Source: Winogradskyella helgolandensis (lineage in GTDB: Bacteria; Bacteroidota; Bacteroidia; Flavobacteriales; Flavobacteriaceae). From it: a stretch of DNA of 64,000 bases. Of the stretch, positions 1-8,444 are shown piece after piece. The translations under genes were made by a program, and so were the position numbers. How positions within the stretch are numbered: position 1 is the stretch's first letter; every line of letters begins with the position of its first letter. The stretch is taken from positions 3,235,001 to 3,299,000 of the forward strand of contig NZ_JABFHO010000001.1 in the NCBI RefSeq assembly GCF_013404085.1, given 5' to 3'. Below the pieces are notes generated by a model. The model ran no database searches and was not told the origin of the DNA. It worked only from the letters and a program-made list of their open reading frames with translations.

Positions 1-1012
1 TTTTATAGGCATTACTGCGTTCTAATTTTTCGAGATATATTTCAACACTCATTACCTGCTTTCTGGCCTTGATGTCTATTTTGTTTAAGTAACTCTTGAA
101 TAACACTTTATCATTCAAAATGGCTGCAATTGGATGTTCAGTTTCTTTTAAAAACTGTGCTAATTCATACTTTTTAACGCGATCGTAGTTTGGTGTTTTT
201 ATTATCTGCTCTAAATCGCACTCAATAATGATATGATCTTTTAACTTATCGATGAGTTCTGGTTGCTCAATATGATAAATCAAAACATCGTGAATCGTAT
301 CTTTTATAGCTTCCTTATAATGTTCTCTACTTTCAAAAATGACAATTGGTTTTATGAAATCGCGAAGCAAATACACACCATCAAACGCTCTTGTATAAAA
401 TGAATCTGTTGCAAATTGTAAGGGATGCAAGCTTAGATCCCGATCTCTTAAATCCCCATAAGTTTTTGCTGAATCTAGTAATTGTTGATGAATACCTTCA
501 TCTATAAAATTATTGCCTGTATTAAATTTATCAACCAGTCTTAATTGCTCTTTTTGAACCTGTTCTAAGTTATCAATAAGCTTGAATGTGATATTAACTT
601 TATCATATTTTAAAACATCTAAAGGCTCATAAAAGACATCTATATCTTGATCAAAATCGATACAAATAGCAGAATCTCTGGTAATATCATTAATTTTTTG
701 ACCATGGGTTCTAAATACATATTGCATCATTTCTCTATCAAAAGAATGAAACGGTAAATACACAGGCTTTCCTTTTTGTAACGGAGTAATAATAATGCCA
801 TTTGGATTTGCATCTCCATGATTAAGGTAATGCATATTGTTCTTTTCTTCTGCAATATCTGGACTCCACCCAATGCCATCAATAAAAAACGACGTCAACT
901 TGGTTTCTGAAAAACCTAAGGTTTTTAAGCACTTGTTATAACGCTCAACGAGTTTTCCGCTTATGGGAATAAGATCACTTCTATATAGGTTGGCTTGCTT
1001 TAATTTTTGCAT
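1..1012 (-). CDS. DUF6638-like protein, 3' end cut by window edge
   Basis: An open frame starts at the ATG whose complement is at 1010-1012 (MQKLKQANLYRSDLIPISG) and runs without a stop to base 1, so about 337 residues are visible and the C-terminus is missing. No signal peptide or membrane segment is apparent; the protein is soluble and rich in charged residues. The N-terminal half contains GIGWSPDIAEE and LNHGDANPNGIIITP. From memory it resembles the flavobacterial family DUF6638, which has no known function. It begins one base after the stop of the Nudix gene, so the two are almost certainly co-transcribed as the end of the run that begins near 7677. The reading frame is solid; the family name is from recall. 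Confidence 0.75.
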   Translation of the reverse strand, partial: MQKLKQANLYRSDLIPISGKLVERYNKCLKTLGFSETKLTSFFIDGIGWSPDIAEEKNNMHYLNHGDANPNGIIITPLQKGKPVYLPFHSFDREMMQYVFRTHGQKINDITRDSAICIDFDQDIDVFYEPLDVLKYDKVNITFKLIDNLEQVQKEQLRLVDKFNTGNNFIDEGIHQQLLDSAKTYGDLRDRDLSLHPLQFATDSFYTRAFDGVYLLRDFIKPIVIFESREHYKEAIKDTIHDVLIYHIEQPELIDKLKDHIIIECDLEQIIKTPNYDRVKKYELAQFLKETEHPIAAILNDKVLFKSYLNKIDIKARKQVMSVEIYLEKLERSNAYK

Positions 1013-1013
1013 C

Positions 1014-1595
1014 TTAATCTAACAAATTATTTATATGTGCATACTGCAACAACATAATTGTTTTTGCATCAATAATGGTTTCGTTATTCATCATTTCTAT
1101 AGCTTTAGAAAATGACAACTCTAAAACTTCTATTTCTTCATCTTCACTTTCTAAGCCACCACCATCATTAATTTTTTGTGCATCGTTATATTCTGCTACA
1201 AACAAAAACATTTTCTCTGTCAACGCTCCTGGTGATGTATAAGCTGTGAGTACTTGTTTTGCATTACTTATTTTGTAACCTACTTCTTCTTCCGTTTCTC
1301 TAATTATTGTTTCTAAAGGCTCATCGTTATTATCAATGGCTCCAGCACAAGCTTCAATAGACATACCTTCTTCTGGATTATTCTCATAAGATGGCATTCG
1401 GAATTGTTTGGTTAAAATTACCGTTTGTTTTTCAGGATTATATAACAATATGGCTGCACCATTCCCACGATTATAACATTCGCGTGATAAACGTTTCCAT
1501 TTTCCATTACTGAATTGATAATCGTAATCTATGCGATCTAATTTTGCCCAATCGTGAGAAAGAGTTGTTTTTGTTATGTTTTTTAGGTTGTTCAT
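1014..1595 (-). CDS. Nudix hydrolase, NudK-like
   Basis: A 193-residue Nudix protein that probably hydrolyses a nucleoside diphosphate linked to another moiety, such as a nucleotide sugar. The Nudix box reads GAIDNNDEPLETIIRETEEE followed by VGY, preceded by QFRMPSYENN, an arrangement typical of GDP-mannose hydrolase NudK and ADP-ribose pyrophosphatases. The substrate cannot be fixed from sequence. The frame is open to 1646, but I prefer the start at 1595 (MNNLKNITKTT). The extra 17 codons are encoded by a stretch that looks like a dispersed repeat (1594-1640) and are not like a Nudix N-terminus. It sits between the AAA+ ATPase and the DUF6638-like gene, all on the minus strand. Confidence 0.88.
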   Translation of the reverse strand: MNNLKNITKTTLSHDWAKLDRIDYDYQFSNGKWKRLSRECYNRGNGAAILLYNPEKQTVILTKQFRMPSYENNPEEGMSIEACAGAIDNNDEPLETIIRETEEEVGYKISNAKQVLTAYTSPGALTEKMFLFVAEYNDAQKINDGGGLESEDEEIEVLELSFSKAIEMMNNETIIDAKTIMLLQYAHINNLLD

Positions 1596-1640
1596 GAGAT
1601 TCCTCGTCGCTATTGCCTCGCTCTGTCGAAATGACAAACA
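1594..1640. repeat. possible dispersed flavobacterial repeat at Nudix start
   Basis: On the minus strand this reads GTCATTTCGACAGAGCGAGG, then a short spacer and GACGAGGAATCTCAT. It is GC-richer than its surroundings and resembles a short dispersed sequence (GTCATTTCGA...GAGGAATCTC) that I recall from many flavobacterial genomes. Only this copy is visible in the window, so its repetitive nature is recall, not observation. It overlaps the Nudix start codon. Confidence 0.4.
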
Positions 1641-1678
1641 CGACACACGTTTTACTTTACACTGTTTAACTTTTAAAT

Positions 1679-3634
1679 TTATTTCCCAAATTGCTCTCGC
1701 GCCTCTGTTTCAATATTCATCTGATTCACTCTAGAATCTACTTTTCGTTTAAAGTCTGTATCAGCTATCGTTGCTACATTATCCAAATAACGAATCACTT
1801 CTTGTCGTCTTATATCTGAAAAGTTTAAACCTTTCATATTCGATTTCATTAACTCTTGAAGCATATTAAACTTCGTGTCATAATCCTTTTTAAAATACGT
1901 TTCAGGATTGTCAAACCAATCTTTTTCTAAATCAAAATCGGTTAATCGTAATGAAATGGCAGATTGAATATTTCGTACATCTCTTGAAGAGAAAAACGGA
2001 AATATTTTCTGAATCTCTTTATACAATGCAGCATAGAACATGTGATCGTTATTCTGATGTAGTTTTTCAACCTTCTCAAATGTATCGTGAACACGTGCTT
2101 CACTTGGTTTTTCTATAGTATTTAGAATATCACCCATTGTCTTTGCTAAACCTTGATCTGATAAATATTTATAGACTTCAGGATCATTCATGTTTACAAA
2201 ATCTGGCATGGTGTCTTGCAACTTTTTCCACCAAATATAATCTTGATCCACAAAATCGTGCTCGGAGCGTGCTCCATCAATTTTAAATCGACCTTGAACT
2301 CTAGAGATTACGGCCTTATCTAACATTTCAGGTAAATTGGTAAATAAACCAATAGAACTGTTACCGTAATTTACAGCATAAGCTCCTTCTGTATATCTTA
2401 AAAATACACCAATCACTTCTTTTACACCTGCAGAAACACCTTGTGCGGTACGTTCTTGTAAATTATTTTCGGCATCATCAATTGGTGCAAAAATCAATTT
2501 AGTAGGGTCTTGTAAAGGCTTCATCCACTCTACCATTTTTTCGGCAGAACCACCTTGAAAAGTAGATATTAACGTATCTGGCATGGGATGGAATAAAAAC
2601 GGAATATCGAGATTATCGGAATGTTCTTTTAGTCTAGTTGCAATAGCAGCAATAAGCATACTTTTACCTGTTCCTGGAATTCCGTAGCCCATAAATACTG
2701 GCATAAATCCACCTAATTCTTGAAACGGATTCTTCTTGGCTTCAATATCATAACTCAACAAACGCTCTGTTAAACGACGACCAAAATGCTTAGCATCTTT
2801 ATTTCCTACAATTTGTTCGAACTGTATTTTATTGAATTCAATACTTTTTGCACTTCCTGAAAAAGCATTCTCCCAACCTGAAACAGCAAAGTCCGAGTTT
2901 TCTAATTTATAGGTTCTATCTACAATAGATTCTGTATATTCTAAATTGCTTTTACGTAATTGAATTTCATCTATTAAAGCTTCAAAATAAACCACTGTAA
3001 AATCGATAACATCTTTGTCTGATTTAATGATTTCAGGATGCCCTAAATATTTGTCGTAATAAAACAACTGACAAGAAATTCCTTTTAAAGGTGTTAATAA
3101 CGACACTTCCGGAATACCTGCAAACTTTTGCTTCATCACAGATAAATCATCAGAAGCATGTGGTTTTAAATCGTGCAAAATTTTATAAGCCGTCGCAAAT
3201 AACATAAACGCTGTTGATGTGTGCATTTTACTTTCGTACTCGCGTCTTCCTGAATTATCTAGGGCTGATTTATTCTCGCTTAAACTCGATAAACCTGAAG
3301 CATCATAATACGAATCTTTAATCCAGATGCCCAACGTCATTCCTTCTTGAACAGCGTACAACGTCTGATTTAAATAAATAGGCAGAGCTACTGATTCTGG
3401 TAATAAACGCTTTTTTAAAGCCAATATCGTTTTAGAAACGGATGTAACATTAACGTTACTTCCATTATTGGCTCTAGATAAATACAATAAAATGGATTCA
3501 TCTTTAGCATCACTATCTTTGTTTTTAGCACGTTGACTTTGCTCCCATTGGATTGATTTAAGATACGTTGTTGCTTCGTCGCGAAGCATATCTAATTCAT
3601 TTTGTTTTATTGGGAATGTTGAATTGTGTTCCAT
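1679..3634 (-). CDS. AAA+ ATPase of an uncharacterised flavobacterial cluster
   Basis: A 651-residue protein with a central AAA+ module. Walker A is GIPGTGKS at about residue 320, a pore-loop-like TFQGGSAEKM follows, the Walker B region is LIFAPIDDAEN, and a sensor/arginine-finger stretch reads AVISRVQGRFKIDG. The roughly 300-residue N-terminal part and the C-terminal helical part have no motif I recognise. The Walker B second acidic position (APIDDAEN) keeps two Asp residues, so ATP hydrolysis is plausible. The general architecture suggests a protein-remodelling ATPase, but substrate and partners are unknown. The coiled-coil gene at 6331-7677 and the DUF6638-like gene are likely functional neighbours in the same transcript direction. 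Confidence 0.85.
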   Translation of the reverse strand: MEHNSTFPIKQNELDMLRDEATTYLKSIQWEQSQRAKNKDSDAKDESILLYLSRANNGSNVNVTSVSKTILALKKRLLPESVALPIYLNQTLYAVQEGMTLGIWIKDSYYDASGLSSLSENKSALDNSGRREYESKMHTSTAFMLFATAYKILHDLKPHASDDLSVMKQKFAGIPEVSLLTPLKGISCQLFYYDKYLGHPEIIKSDKDVIDFTVVYFEALIDEIQLRKSNLEYTESIVDRTYKLENSDFAVSGWENAFSGSAKSIEFNKIQFEQIVGNKDAKHFGRRLTERLLSYDIEAKKNPFQELGGFMPVFMGYGIPGTGKSMLIAAIATRLKEHSDNLDIPFLFHPMPDTLISTFQGGSAEKMVEWMKPLQDPTKLIFAPIDDAENNLQERTAQGVSAGVKEVIGVFLRYTEGAYAVNYGNSSIGLFTNLPEMLDKAVISRVQGRFKIDGARSEHDFVDQDYIWWKKLQDTMPDFVNMNDPEVYKYLSDQGLAKTMGDILNTIEKPSEARVHDTFEKVEKLHQNNDHMFYAALYKEIQKIFPFFSSRDVRNIQSAISLRLTDFDLEKDWFDNPETYFKKDYDTKFNMLQELMKSNMKGLNFSDIRRQEVIRYLDNVATIADTDFKRKVDSRVNQMNIETEAREQFGK

Positions 3635-3688
3635 AATATTATTTATAATTCAAAATTATACTTGAATCGTATTAAAAATTAAAAGCCA

Positions 3689-4543
3689 TTAGTTAAAGTT
3701 AAAAAACTCAAAGTCCTCTTTATAGATTGAATGTACTTTCTGTTTTATAGTGTCGGTATAAAACATCTTTTTATTTGGGAAAATACCATTGGCTTCATAA
3801 TTTGCAATTAAATCATTATTAGTTATATCATAGACTTCCTTTAAGGCTTCAGAGTTTTTATCTTTAGCATAACTATTAGACTGTCTAGGTTTCGAAAAAT
3901 TTATACTAGTTTCAACCCCTAACTTTTTACTAAGTTCTGGTAATTTGGCGGACAAATCTTTTAAATGAATAACCTCATTAAGTTCAACATCTTTTAAAAT
4001 ATAAGTTTGATGTCTCCAATGTGGATTTGCCTCGCTTAAATCTTTTTTCAGTAAATAATCAACAAATTGAGAAAATGTTATTTGATAATTCCCATCAGAA
4101 TCCTTGGAGTTGAGTTCTTTTAAAACATCTTGTACCCAACCTCTGTGAAGATCTTCTTTGCAAAACTCATCAACAAAGCTACTAACCAAACGATCGTAAG
4201 GGTTTCTTATCACTGCTATTTTATAAAATGAAGAATCTCTAAGGTGATTACTAATTTTATCTTGTGTACATTTCCTATAAATCTTAATAAATTTCCTTAA
4301 GAGTGAATTAGTTGATTTTATTCTATCTAAATCATGATTTAAGAAGCGAGACTTATACCATTTAAAACCAAATTTAAAGCCATAGTTTTTAAGCATTTGG
4401 TTTGTATTAGAAAAGGTATTCTCTAAATCTAAAGAATCAACAAACCAAGTTTTTAAAGTAGTACCACCACATTTTGCATTAGTATAGAGAATAAATTTTT
4501 TATTCACATTAATTAATGGAATTGGTTTTCTTAAAGCGCTCAC
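3689..4543 (-). CDS. sulfotransferase family protein
   Basis: A 284-residue protein with the two PAPS-binding signatures of the sulfotransferase-2 type family: an N-terminal 5'-phosphosulfate loop (YTNAKCGGTTLKTW, residues about 21-34) and a 3'-phosphate-binding segment (AVIRNPYDRLVSSFVDEF, about 109-126). A conserved-looking HWRHQTYI lies further on, as in enzymes that sulfate carbohydrates. It probably transfers sulfate from PAPS to a sugar or surface glycan. It is inserted between genes of the AAA+/coiled-coil run, with 54 bases to the ATPase and 33 bases to the next gene upstream. Nothing links it functionally to those genes, and it may be a passenger. Confidence 0.82.
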   Translation of the reverse strand: MSALRKPIPLINVNKKFILYTNAKCGGTTLKTWFVDSLDLENTFSNTNQMLKNYGFKFGFKWYKSRFLNHDLDRIKSTNSLLRKFIKIYRKCTQDKISNHLRDSSFYKIAVIRNPYDRLVSSFVDEFCKEDLHRGWVQDVLKELNSKDSDGNYQITFSQFVDYLLKKDLSEANPHWRHQTYILKDVELNEVIHLKDLSAKLPELSKKLGVETSINFSKPRQSNSYAKDKNSEALKEVYDITNNDLIANYEANGIFPNKKMFYTDTIKQKVHSIYKEDFEFFNFN

Positions 4544-4576
4544 AGGTAGTTATTTATTTTTTATGAAAAGTTACTT

Positions 4577-5623
4577 TTATGCATTGATTTTTAATTCCGA
4601 AATTTGAATAGGACTTTGGGCCAACTTATTCATAATTTCAGGTGTTTTATTGTATAGCATTTGTATAATTCTATGTGGTGCAAAAATATATCGCTGTCTG
4701 AACATCGCATCCCATCGTTGGTAGGTTTGTTTATTAAAAAAACCACCTTCTTTAAATTCACTTCCGGATTGTAATTCATCTATTTTAAATGAAATAGCAT
4801 AGGATTCTAACGGAATTTCTTTATTTGCTATACTCTGTAAAATCGCATGCGTCACTTTATTTTCGTCTTTAGCAAACACATTATGAATTGGACCTAAATC
4901 CACACGTTTAATAAGCTTTGGTAATAGTTTTGGCAATCGTTTATCAATGCCATAAGCCATGGTGTCTAATGACATTTCTCTATCTGCAATAGTTTTTAAA
5001 GCGCTATAAATTTCACTTCGATCTTTTAACGGATCTTTTCCGTCGTAATCAAAATACATGTAGCATATAAATGGCCTATTATGAGATACATCATAAAAGC
5101 TCCAACTTACCAGATACTCCGCCACAGAACCTTCTGGTGCTGCTATAATTTTACCTTGAACAAAACGATTAAAGATATATTCTTTCTTTGCTGAAGTGTA
5201 ATATACTATTGATGCTGCTTGAAAAAGCTTACGCTTAGTAATAGGTTCTTTCTTTCGCATTAATGTATCTAGAAATTCTTCTTTTAGAGTATCTACATCT
5301 GTGAGTTTACCTAAATAATCTTCACGTAAGGCAAGATCATTAAATAAATAGCGGAATTCTAAATAATTAGGAAAACTAGAATCGGTTAAATCCACCTTCA
5401 TGTTTTCTTCATCGTCATACATATATTTTACACGCATGGCTTCAATAGAATACAATAATAAATCACTGTATTGTTTAAATAGAAGCACTTCTTGTTGGCT
5501 CAGAATTTGTTTTTGTTGAACAGCAACAATAAGTTCTTTTAGAGCGAAGTCTATCATTTTGTGATAGAACACATACTGTTCTTTGGAATCTAATATTGCT
5601 GAGTCTAAAGGTGTAACTATCAT
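4577..5623 (-). CDS. uncharacterised soluble protein
   Basis: A 348-residue protein of unknown function with no signal peptide and no membrane segment. Its sequence is helical and charged, with motifs such as SWSFYDVSHNRPFICYMYFDYDG and a C-terminal FAPHRIIQMLYNK. Its start ATG overlaps the stop of the upstream gene (ATGA overlap at 5620-5623), which indicates translational coupling with the two-helix membrane protein. I do not recognise a family; position suggests it belongs to the same system as the AAA+ ATPase and coiled-coil protein. Confidence 0.75.
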   Translation of the reverse strand: MIVTPLDSAILDSKEQYVFYHKMIDFALKELIVAVQQKQILSQQEVLLFKQYSDLLLYSIEAMRVKYMYDDEENMKVDLTDSSFPNYLEFRYLFNDLALREDYLGKLTDVDTLKEEFLDTLMRKKEPITKRKLFQAASIVYYTSAKKEYIFNRFVQGKIIAAPEGSVAEYLVSWSFYDVSHNRPFICYMYFDYDGKDPLKDRSEIYSALKTIADREMSLDTMAYGIDKRLPKLLPKLIKRVDLGPIHNVFAKDENKVTHAILQSIANKEIPLESYAISFKIDELQSGSEFKEGGFFNKQTYQRWDAMFRQRYIFAPHRIIQMLYNKTPEIMNKLAQSPIQISELKINA

Positions 5624-6174
5624 TTAAGGGAACTAGATTTACTTATTATATAATGAAATTCTCTTTCTAACTCTATTTTCATCATTCTAACACTTTTTTG
5701 CAACACTAAAAATGGGACGACAAATACAAAGAAAGCATGCATTATTATTAACATCATAATAAAAATTCCGAAACCCAAATTGTTCAAAAAACCTTTCCAT
5801 ATTAAAAAAGTAAATAAAGACAAATAGAATATCACCATAAAAGCCATAAGGACATATAAATCATTTCTCCAAGCATTGATTTTGGTGTTAATTACTAAGA
5901 AATCTCCTTCTTCTTTTAGTTCTCCAGATGCGATTGTTCTAAAGTTTCTTTGAAAAGCACGTTTTCTTAATCTAATTCTAAAACTATGATAATCTACAGA
6001 GCCTATATATCGATTTTTACTCGAAGTAAAAGCTTCAAAAGCGCCTGAAAAAACACCGTCTATATCCCCTTCATCTATATTATGACGTAAAGCTGAAATA
6101 AATTCAGACCTAGAAACATTCAAGGTAGTCGAGAAAGTATCAATTAATTTTATTCTTCTTAAAAAGTCTTCCAT
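5620..6174 (-). CDS. two-helix membrane protein of the AAA+ cluster
   Basis: A 184-residue protein. Residues 1-105 are a soluble, basic N-terminal part (RRIKLIDTFS..., SFRIRLRKRAFQRNFRT). Two adjacent membrane helices follow at about 108-129 (LMAFMVIFYLSLFTFLIW) and 134-160 (GFGIFIMMLIIMHAFFVFVV), then a short cytosolic tail. Its stop overlaps the next gene's start by four bases. It could anchor the otherwise soluble products of the run to the membrane. That is inference; no known family was recognised. Confidence 0.75.
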   Translation of the reverse strand: MEDFLRRIKLIDTFSTTLNVSRSEFISALRHNIDEGDIDGVFSGAFEAFTSSKNRYIGSVDYHSFRIRLRKRAFQRNFRTIASGELKEEGDFLVINTKINAWRNDLYVLMAFMVIFYLSLFTFLIWKGFLNNLGFGIFIMMLIIMHAFFVFVVPFLVLQKSVRMMKIELEREFHYIISKSSSLK

Positions 6175-6284
6175 TGAAACACTTAGCTATAACTAAATGA
6201 AAATAAGTAAAAATTGTTTTTTTTGTATTAAGGGTTGAAACGGCATCCTTTTTTTTCTAAAAAAAAATATAGTAGAAAGCCTGA

Positions 6285-6314
6285 CCTACTTTTGTCAATA
6301 AAAGCAAAAGTAGG
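6285..6314. other. perfect inverted repeat between two genes of the AAA+ run
   Basis: CCTACTTTTG at 6285-6294 pairs perfectly with CAAAAGTAGG at 6305-6314 across a 10-base loop. It lies 17 bases after the coiled-coil gene. On the minus strand a T-rich run follows only after about 20 more bases, so it may be an imperfect terminator or an RNA-stability hairpin that attenuates the downstream genes. Confidence 0.55.
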
Positions 6315-6330
6315 ACACGCCATCATTTAA

Positions 6331-7677
6331 TTATCCTAACAAATCATCATCTCCAGCATCTGGCTTTGGTTCACCTGCTGGCTCTCCTCCTCCATCACCA
6401 GTTGGTGCATTTGCATCTGCTGCGTAGTAATCTTCAAAAATTTCTTTCATATCGATACCATAGCGCTCAGCAAAATTCTTTTGAATAGACTTATCCTTTT
6501 CCCGAATCTCACTTAAAGCTTCAGCATAACTTCCGTAAACGCCCTGCATAACTTTTTCGTGCACTGGAATATTATCCATCATTTCTTGACGTGCACGAGC
6601 ACTTGCCGTATGCATTGCCGCTAAAGTTTCTCCAATATGCTCATCGGTTTTAACACCTAAATGTTCTAAGATCGCCGCAAATTCTTGATCTGTACGTGCT
6701 TTTAAAGCCACAACATAACCATCGTAATATTTAAGACGCTCATCAGTATCAGATTTTAATTTGGCACGATGGGTTTGTAAATTACTACGTAAAGAGGTTA
6801 ATACTTTAATCGTAAGGTTATGCTTGTGCACAAAACTATCTTTAGAAGCCGCTAACGTTGTGTACGCATTTTTAAGACCTTCTAATTCTTCAACTTTTTG
6901 TTCTAAAGTGGTTACTTTACTTAAAGCATCAGAATAATCTGTTGATTGCTTATCTGCTACTTCTTCTAAAGCTTGACGTGCTTGTTTTAATAAAGCATAT
7001 TCCGTCTCTAGCTTATCTTCTACTTCTTTTTTCTTTTGAAGTGCTTTTGTATGATTGTTAGAAGCTTCTACAATAGCTGTTTTAAGACTTTCTTCAACTT
7101 CCTTAATCTCAATTTCTCTATCCTTTAAACGTTTGATTGCCGCCTGACTCTTAAATGATAGTTCGTTTAATAAAGTTTGAACATCTGCAGTTTCTATGCG
7201 TTGCTGAAACATCGCTTTTGCTTCATTATCTGCAGCATCACGTGTTTTTTGAGCATTCTTAAGTTCTGCTTCGGCATCTTTAATTTTGCTTTTACGTCCC
7301 CAAAGATTATTCCACCACGTATCTGGTTTATTATTGGCATCTTCGAGTTCAACTTTAGCACGTTCTAAACGTTTAATCGCATCATCAATGATTTTTTGTT
7401 CAGCACCATTTAAGGCAGAAAAACCTTCGAACATAATACCAACTTCATCTTGGTAATCCGTTAAGTCTTTAATGGCATCTAATAGTGTAGATCTGTCTTT
7501 TTCAGCCATATCCACAACATTATCTAACGTTGCGTTTAGTATTTTCTGACGACTTTCTGGGTCATCTTCTTGAGCAAGCTTTGACTTCATTTGGTCAATC
7601 GCTTTTCCCCAATTTACATCGACTTTTTCAGCTTTTTCTTGTGAGTTGGTTTCTAATAAATCAAAATCCTCAGGCAT
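6331..7677 (-). CDS. long coiled-coil protein, first gene of AAA+ cluster
   Basis: A 448-residue cytosolic protein, almost entirely coiled coil between residues about 90 and 330 (heptad-rich segments with runs of E, K, A and L). A C-terminal domain contains YGIDMKEIFEDYYAADA, and the acidic Gly/Pro tail ends in DAGDDDLLG. Similar flavobacterial proteins have, as I recall, been labelled 'microtubule-binding protein' by automatic annotation, which reflects only coiled-coil similarity. It is the first gene of the minus-strand run, 156 bases from the next gene. The AAA+ ATPase further along could act on or assemble this filament-like protein, but that is a guess. Confidence 0.78.
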   Translation of the reverse strand: MPEDFDLLETNSQEKAEKVDVNWGKAIDQMKSKLAQEDDPESRQKILNATLDNVVDMAEKDRSTLLDAIKDLTDYQDEVGIMFEGFSALNGAEQKIIDDAIKRLERAKVELEDANNKPDTWWNNLWGRKSKIKDAEAELKNAQKTRDAADNEAKAMFQQRIETADVQTLLNELSFKSQAAIKRLKDREIEIKEVEESLKTAIVEASNNHTKALQKKKEVEDKLETEYALLKQARQALEEVADKQSTDYSDALSKVTTLEQKVEELEGLKNAYTTLAASKDSFVHKHNLTIKVLTSLRSNLQTHRAKLKSDTDERLKYYDGYVVALKARTDQEFAAILEHLGVKTDEHIGETLAAMHTASARARQEMMDNIPVHEKVMQGVYGSYAEALSEIREKDKSIQKNFAERYGIDMKEIFEDYYAADANAPTGDGGGEPAGEPKPDAGDDDLLG

Positions 7678-7992
7678 ATGGTGTAGTGTTATTAAAGTTG
7701 AACAATATTCTGTTAAGCAATTTCGGTAATTTTTTAGGACTACAAAAACTTTAGTTACTAAAATATATGTAGCATTTTGTTTATAATTGTTACAAGTATT
7801 TATAAAAAAGTGATTTTTTTTAAAGATTTAACAATCGCTTGTTTTCCTTAAAAACACTGTGGTTTAACGGATTTTTAACACAGTTAATCGATAGCATTGT
7901 TCATTAAAAGTTTGTAAATTATTTAATATTAAGCATTTAACATTGCCTTTTTTTATATATTAGCATTATAGAACCCAAATCTAGAACGAAAA
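7678..7992. other. divergent intergenic region
   Basis: 315 bases between the coiled-coil gene (minus) and a small membrane-protein gene (plus). It is very AT-rich and shows no coding potential. A possible plus-strand promoter pairs TTG near 7945 with TATATTAG just upstream of 7970. No palindrome of the 34.8-60.6 kb type was seen. Confidence 0.5.
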
Positions 7993-8220
7993 ATGATGTT
8001 TATTAACCTGTTTTCAAAGGCTATAATTGTGACGACTGCACAACTTACATTGATCTTGATAGCTGTAGCAACTATTTTTCTCGTTTTTATTTTAATTGCA
8101 ATCATTAAGATGTATAAATTAAAGGCTGAAAACAAAAAGTTAATGCAAACAAATGCCTATAAAGATTATGAAGATGCTGGTGAAGATATACACAGTGGTC
8201 ATCTTTATGGTGATAATTAA
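7993..8220 (+). CDS. small single-helix membrane protein
   Basis: A 75-residue protein with one strong N-terminal membrane helix (residues about 15-38, TAQLTLILIAVATIFLVFILIA). A basic juxtamembrane stretch (KMYKLKAENKKL) and an acidic hydrophilic tail follow. The first Met may be residue 1 or 2 (adjacent ATGs at 7993 and 7996). A similarly built but shorter reading frame follows at 8245. No family recognised. The layout of helix followed by basic coiled segment suggests a cytosolic-facing tail. Confidence 0.6.
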   Translation: MMFINLFSKAIIVTTAQLTLILIAVATIFLVFILIAIIKMYKLKAENKKLMQTNAYKDYEDAGEDIHSGHLYGDN

Positions 8221-8244
8221 TTCTTGAATTTAAATTTTACAATA

Positions 8245-8376
8245 TTGACTAACTCAACCGAACAAGTAATTAGTATACTATCCATTGGTTTTATAACAAT
8301 GACCATTTTATGGGTTTTGTTATATTTGAAATCAAGAAAACTAAAAGCGAAAATAAAACGATTAGAAGATAAATAG
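8245..8376 (+). CDS. possible 43-residue membrane peptide, TTG start
   Basis: A reading frame starting with TTG at 8245 (MTNSTEQVISILSIG...) encodes one membrane helix (FITMTILWVLLYL) and a strongly basic tail (KSRKLKAKIKRLEDK). It mirrors the helix-plus-basic-segment build of the gene ending at 8220. It ends just before a strong terminator. An in-frame TTG at 8224 is an alternative start. There is no ATG start, so the gene call rests on composition and position only. Confidence 0.45.
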   Translation: MTNSTEQVISILSIGFITMTILWVLLYLKSRKLKAKIKRLEDK

Positions 8377-8391
8377 TCGAAGCTATATTAC

Positions 8392-8427
8392 AAAAAAAGA
8401 GCCAGCAATTTGCTGGCTCTTTTTTTG
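8392..8427. terminator. bidirectional intrinsic terminator
   Basis: A perfect 10-bp stem, AGAGCCAGCA / TGCTGGCTCT with loop ATT, is flanked by A7 on the left and T7 on the right. It can therefore terminate both the small plus-strand genes and ettA coming from the other side. Confidence 0.9.
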
Positions 8428-8444
8428 TTTAAATGTATTTAAAA

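Noticed and set aside
6283-6298. TGACCTACTTTTGTCA near the coiled-coil gene, resembling the stress palindrome
   Set aside because: The half-sites are separated by ten, not six, bases; no TAnnTTTG lies 23 bases on in either direction, and it is part of a hairpin arm.
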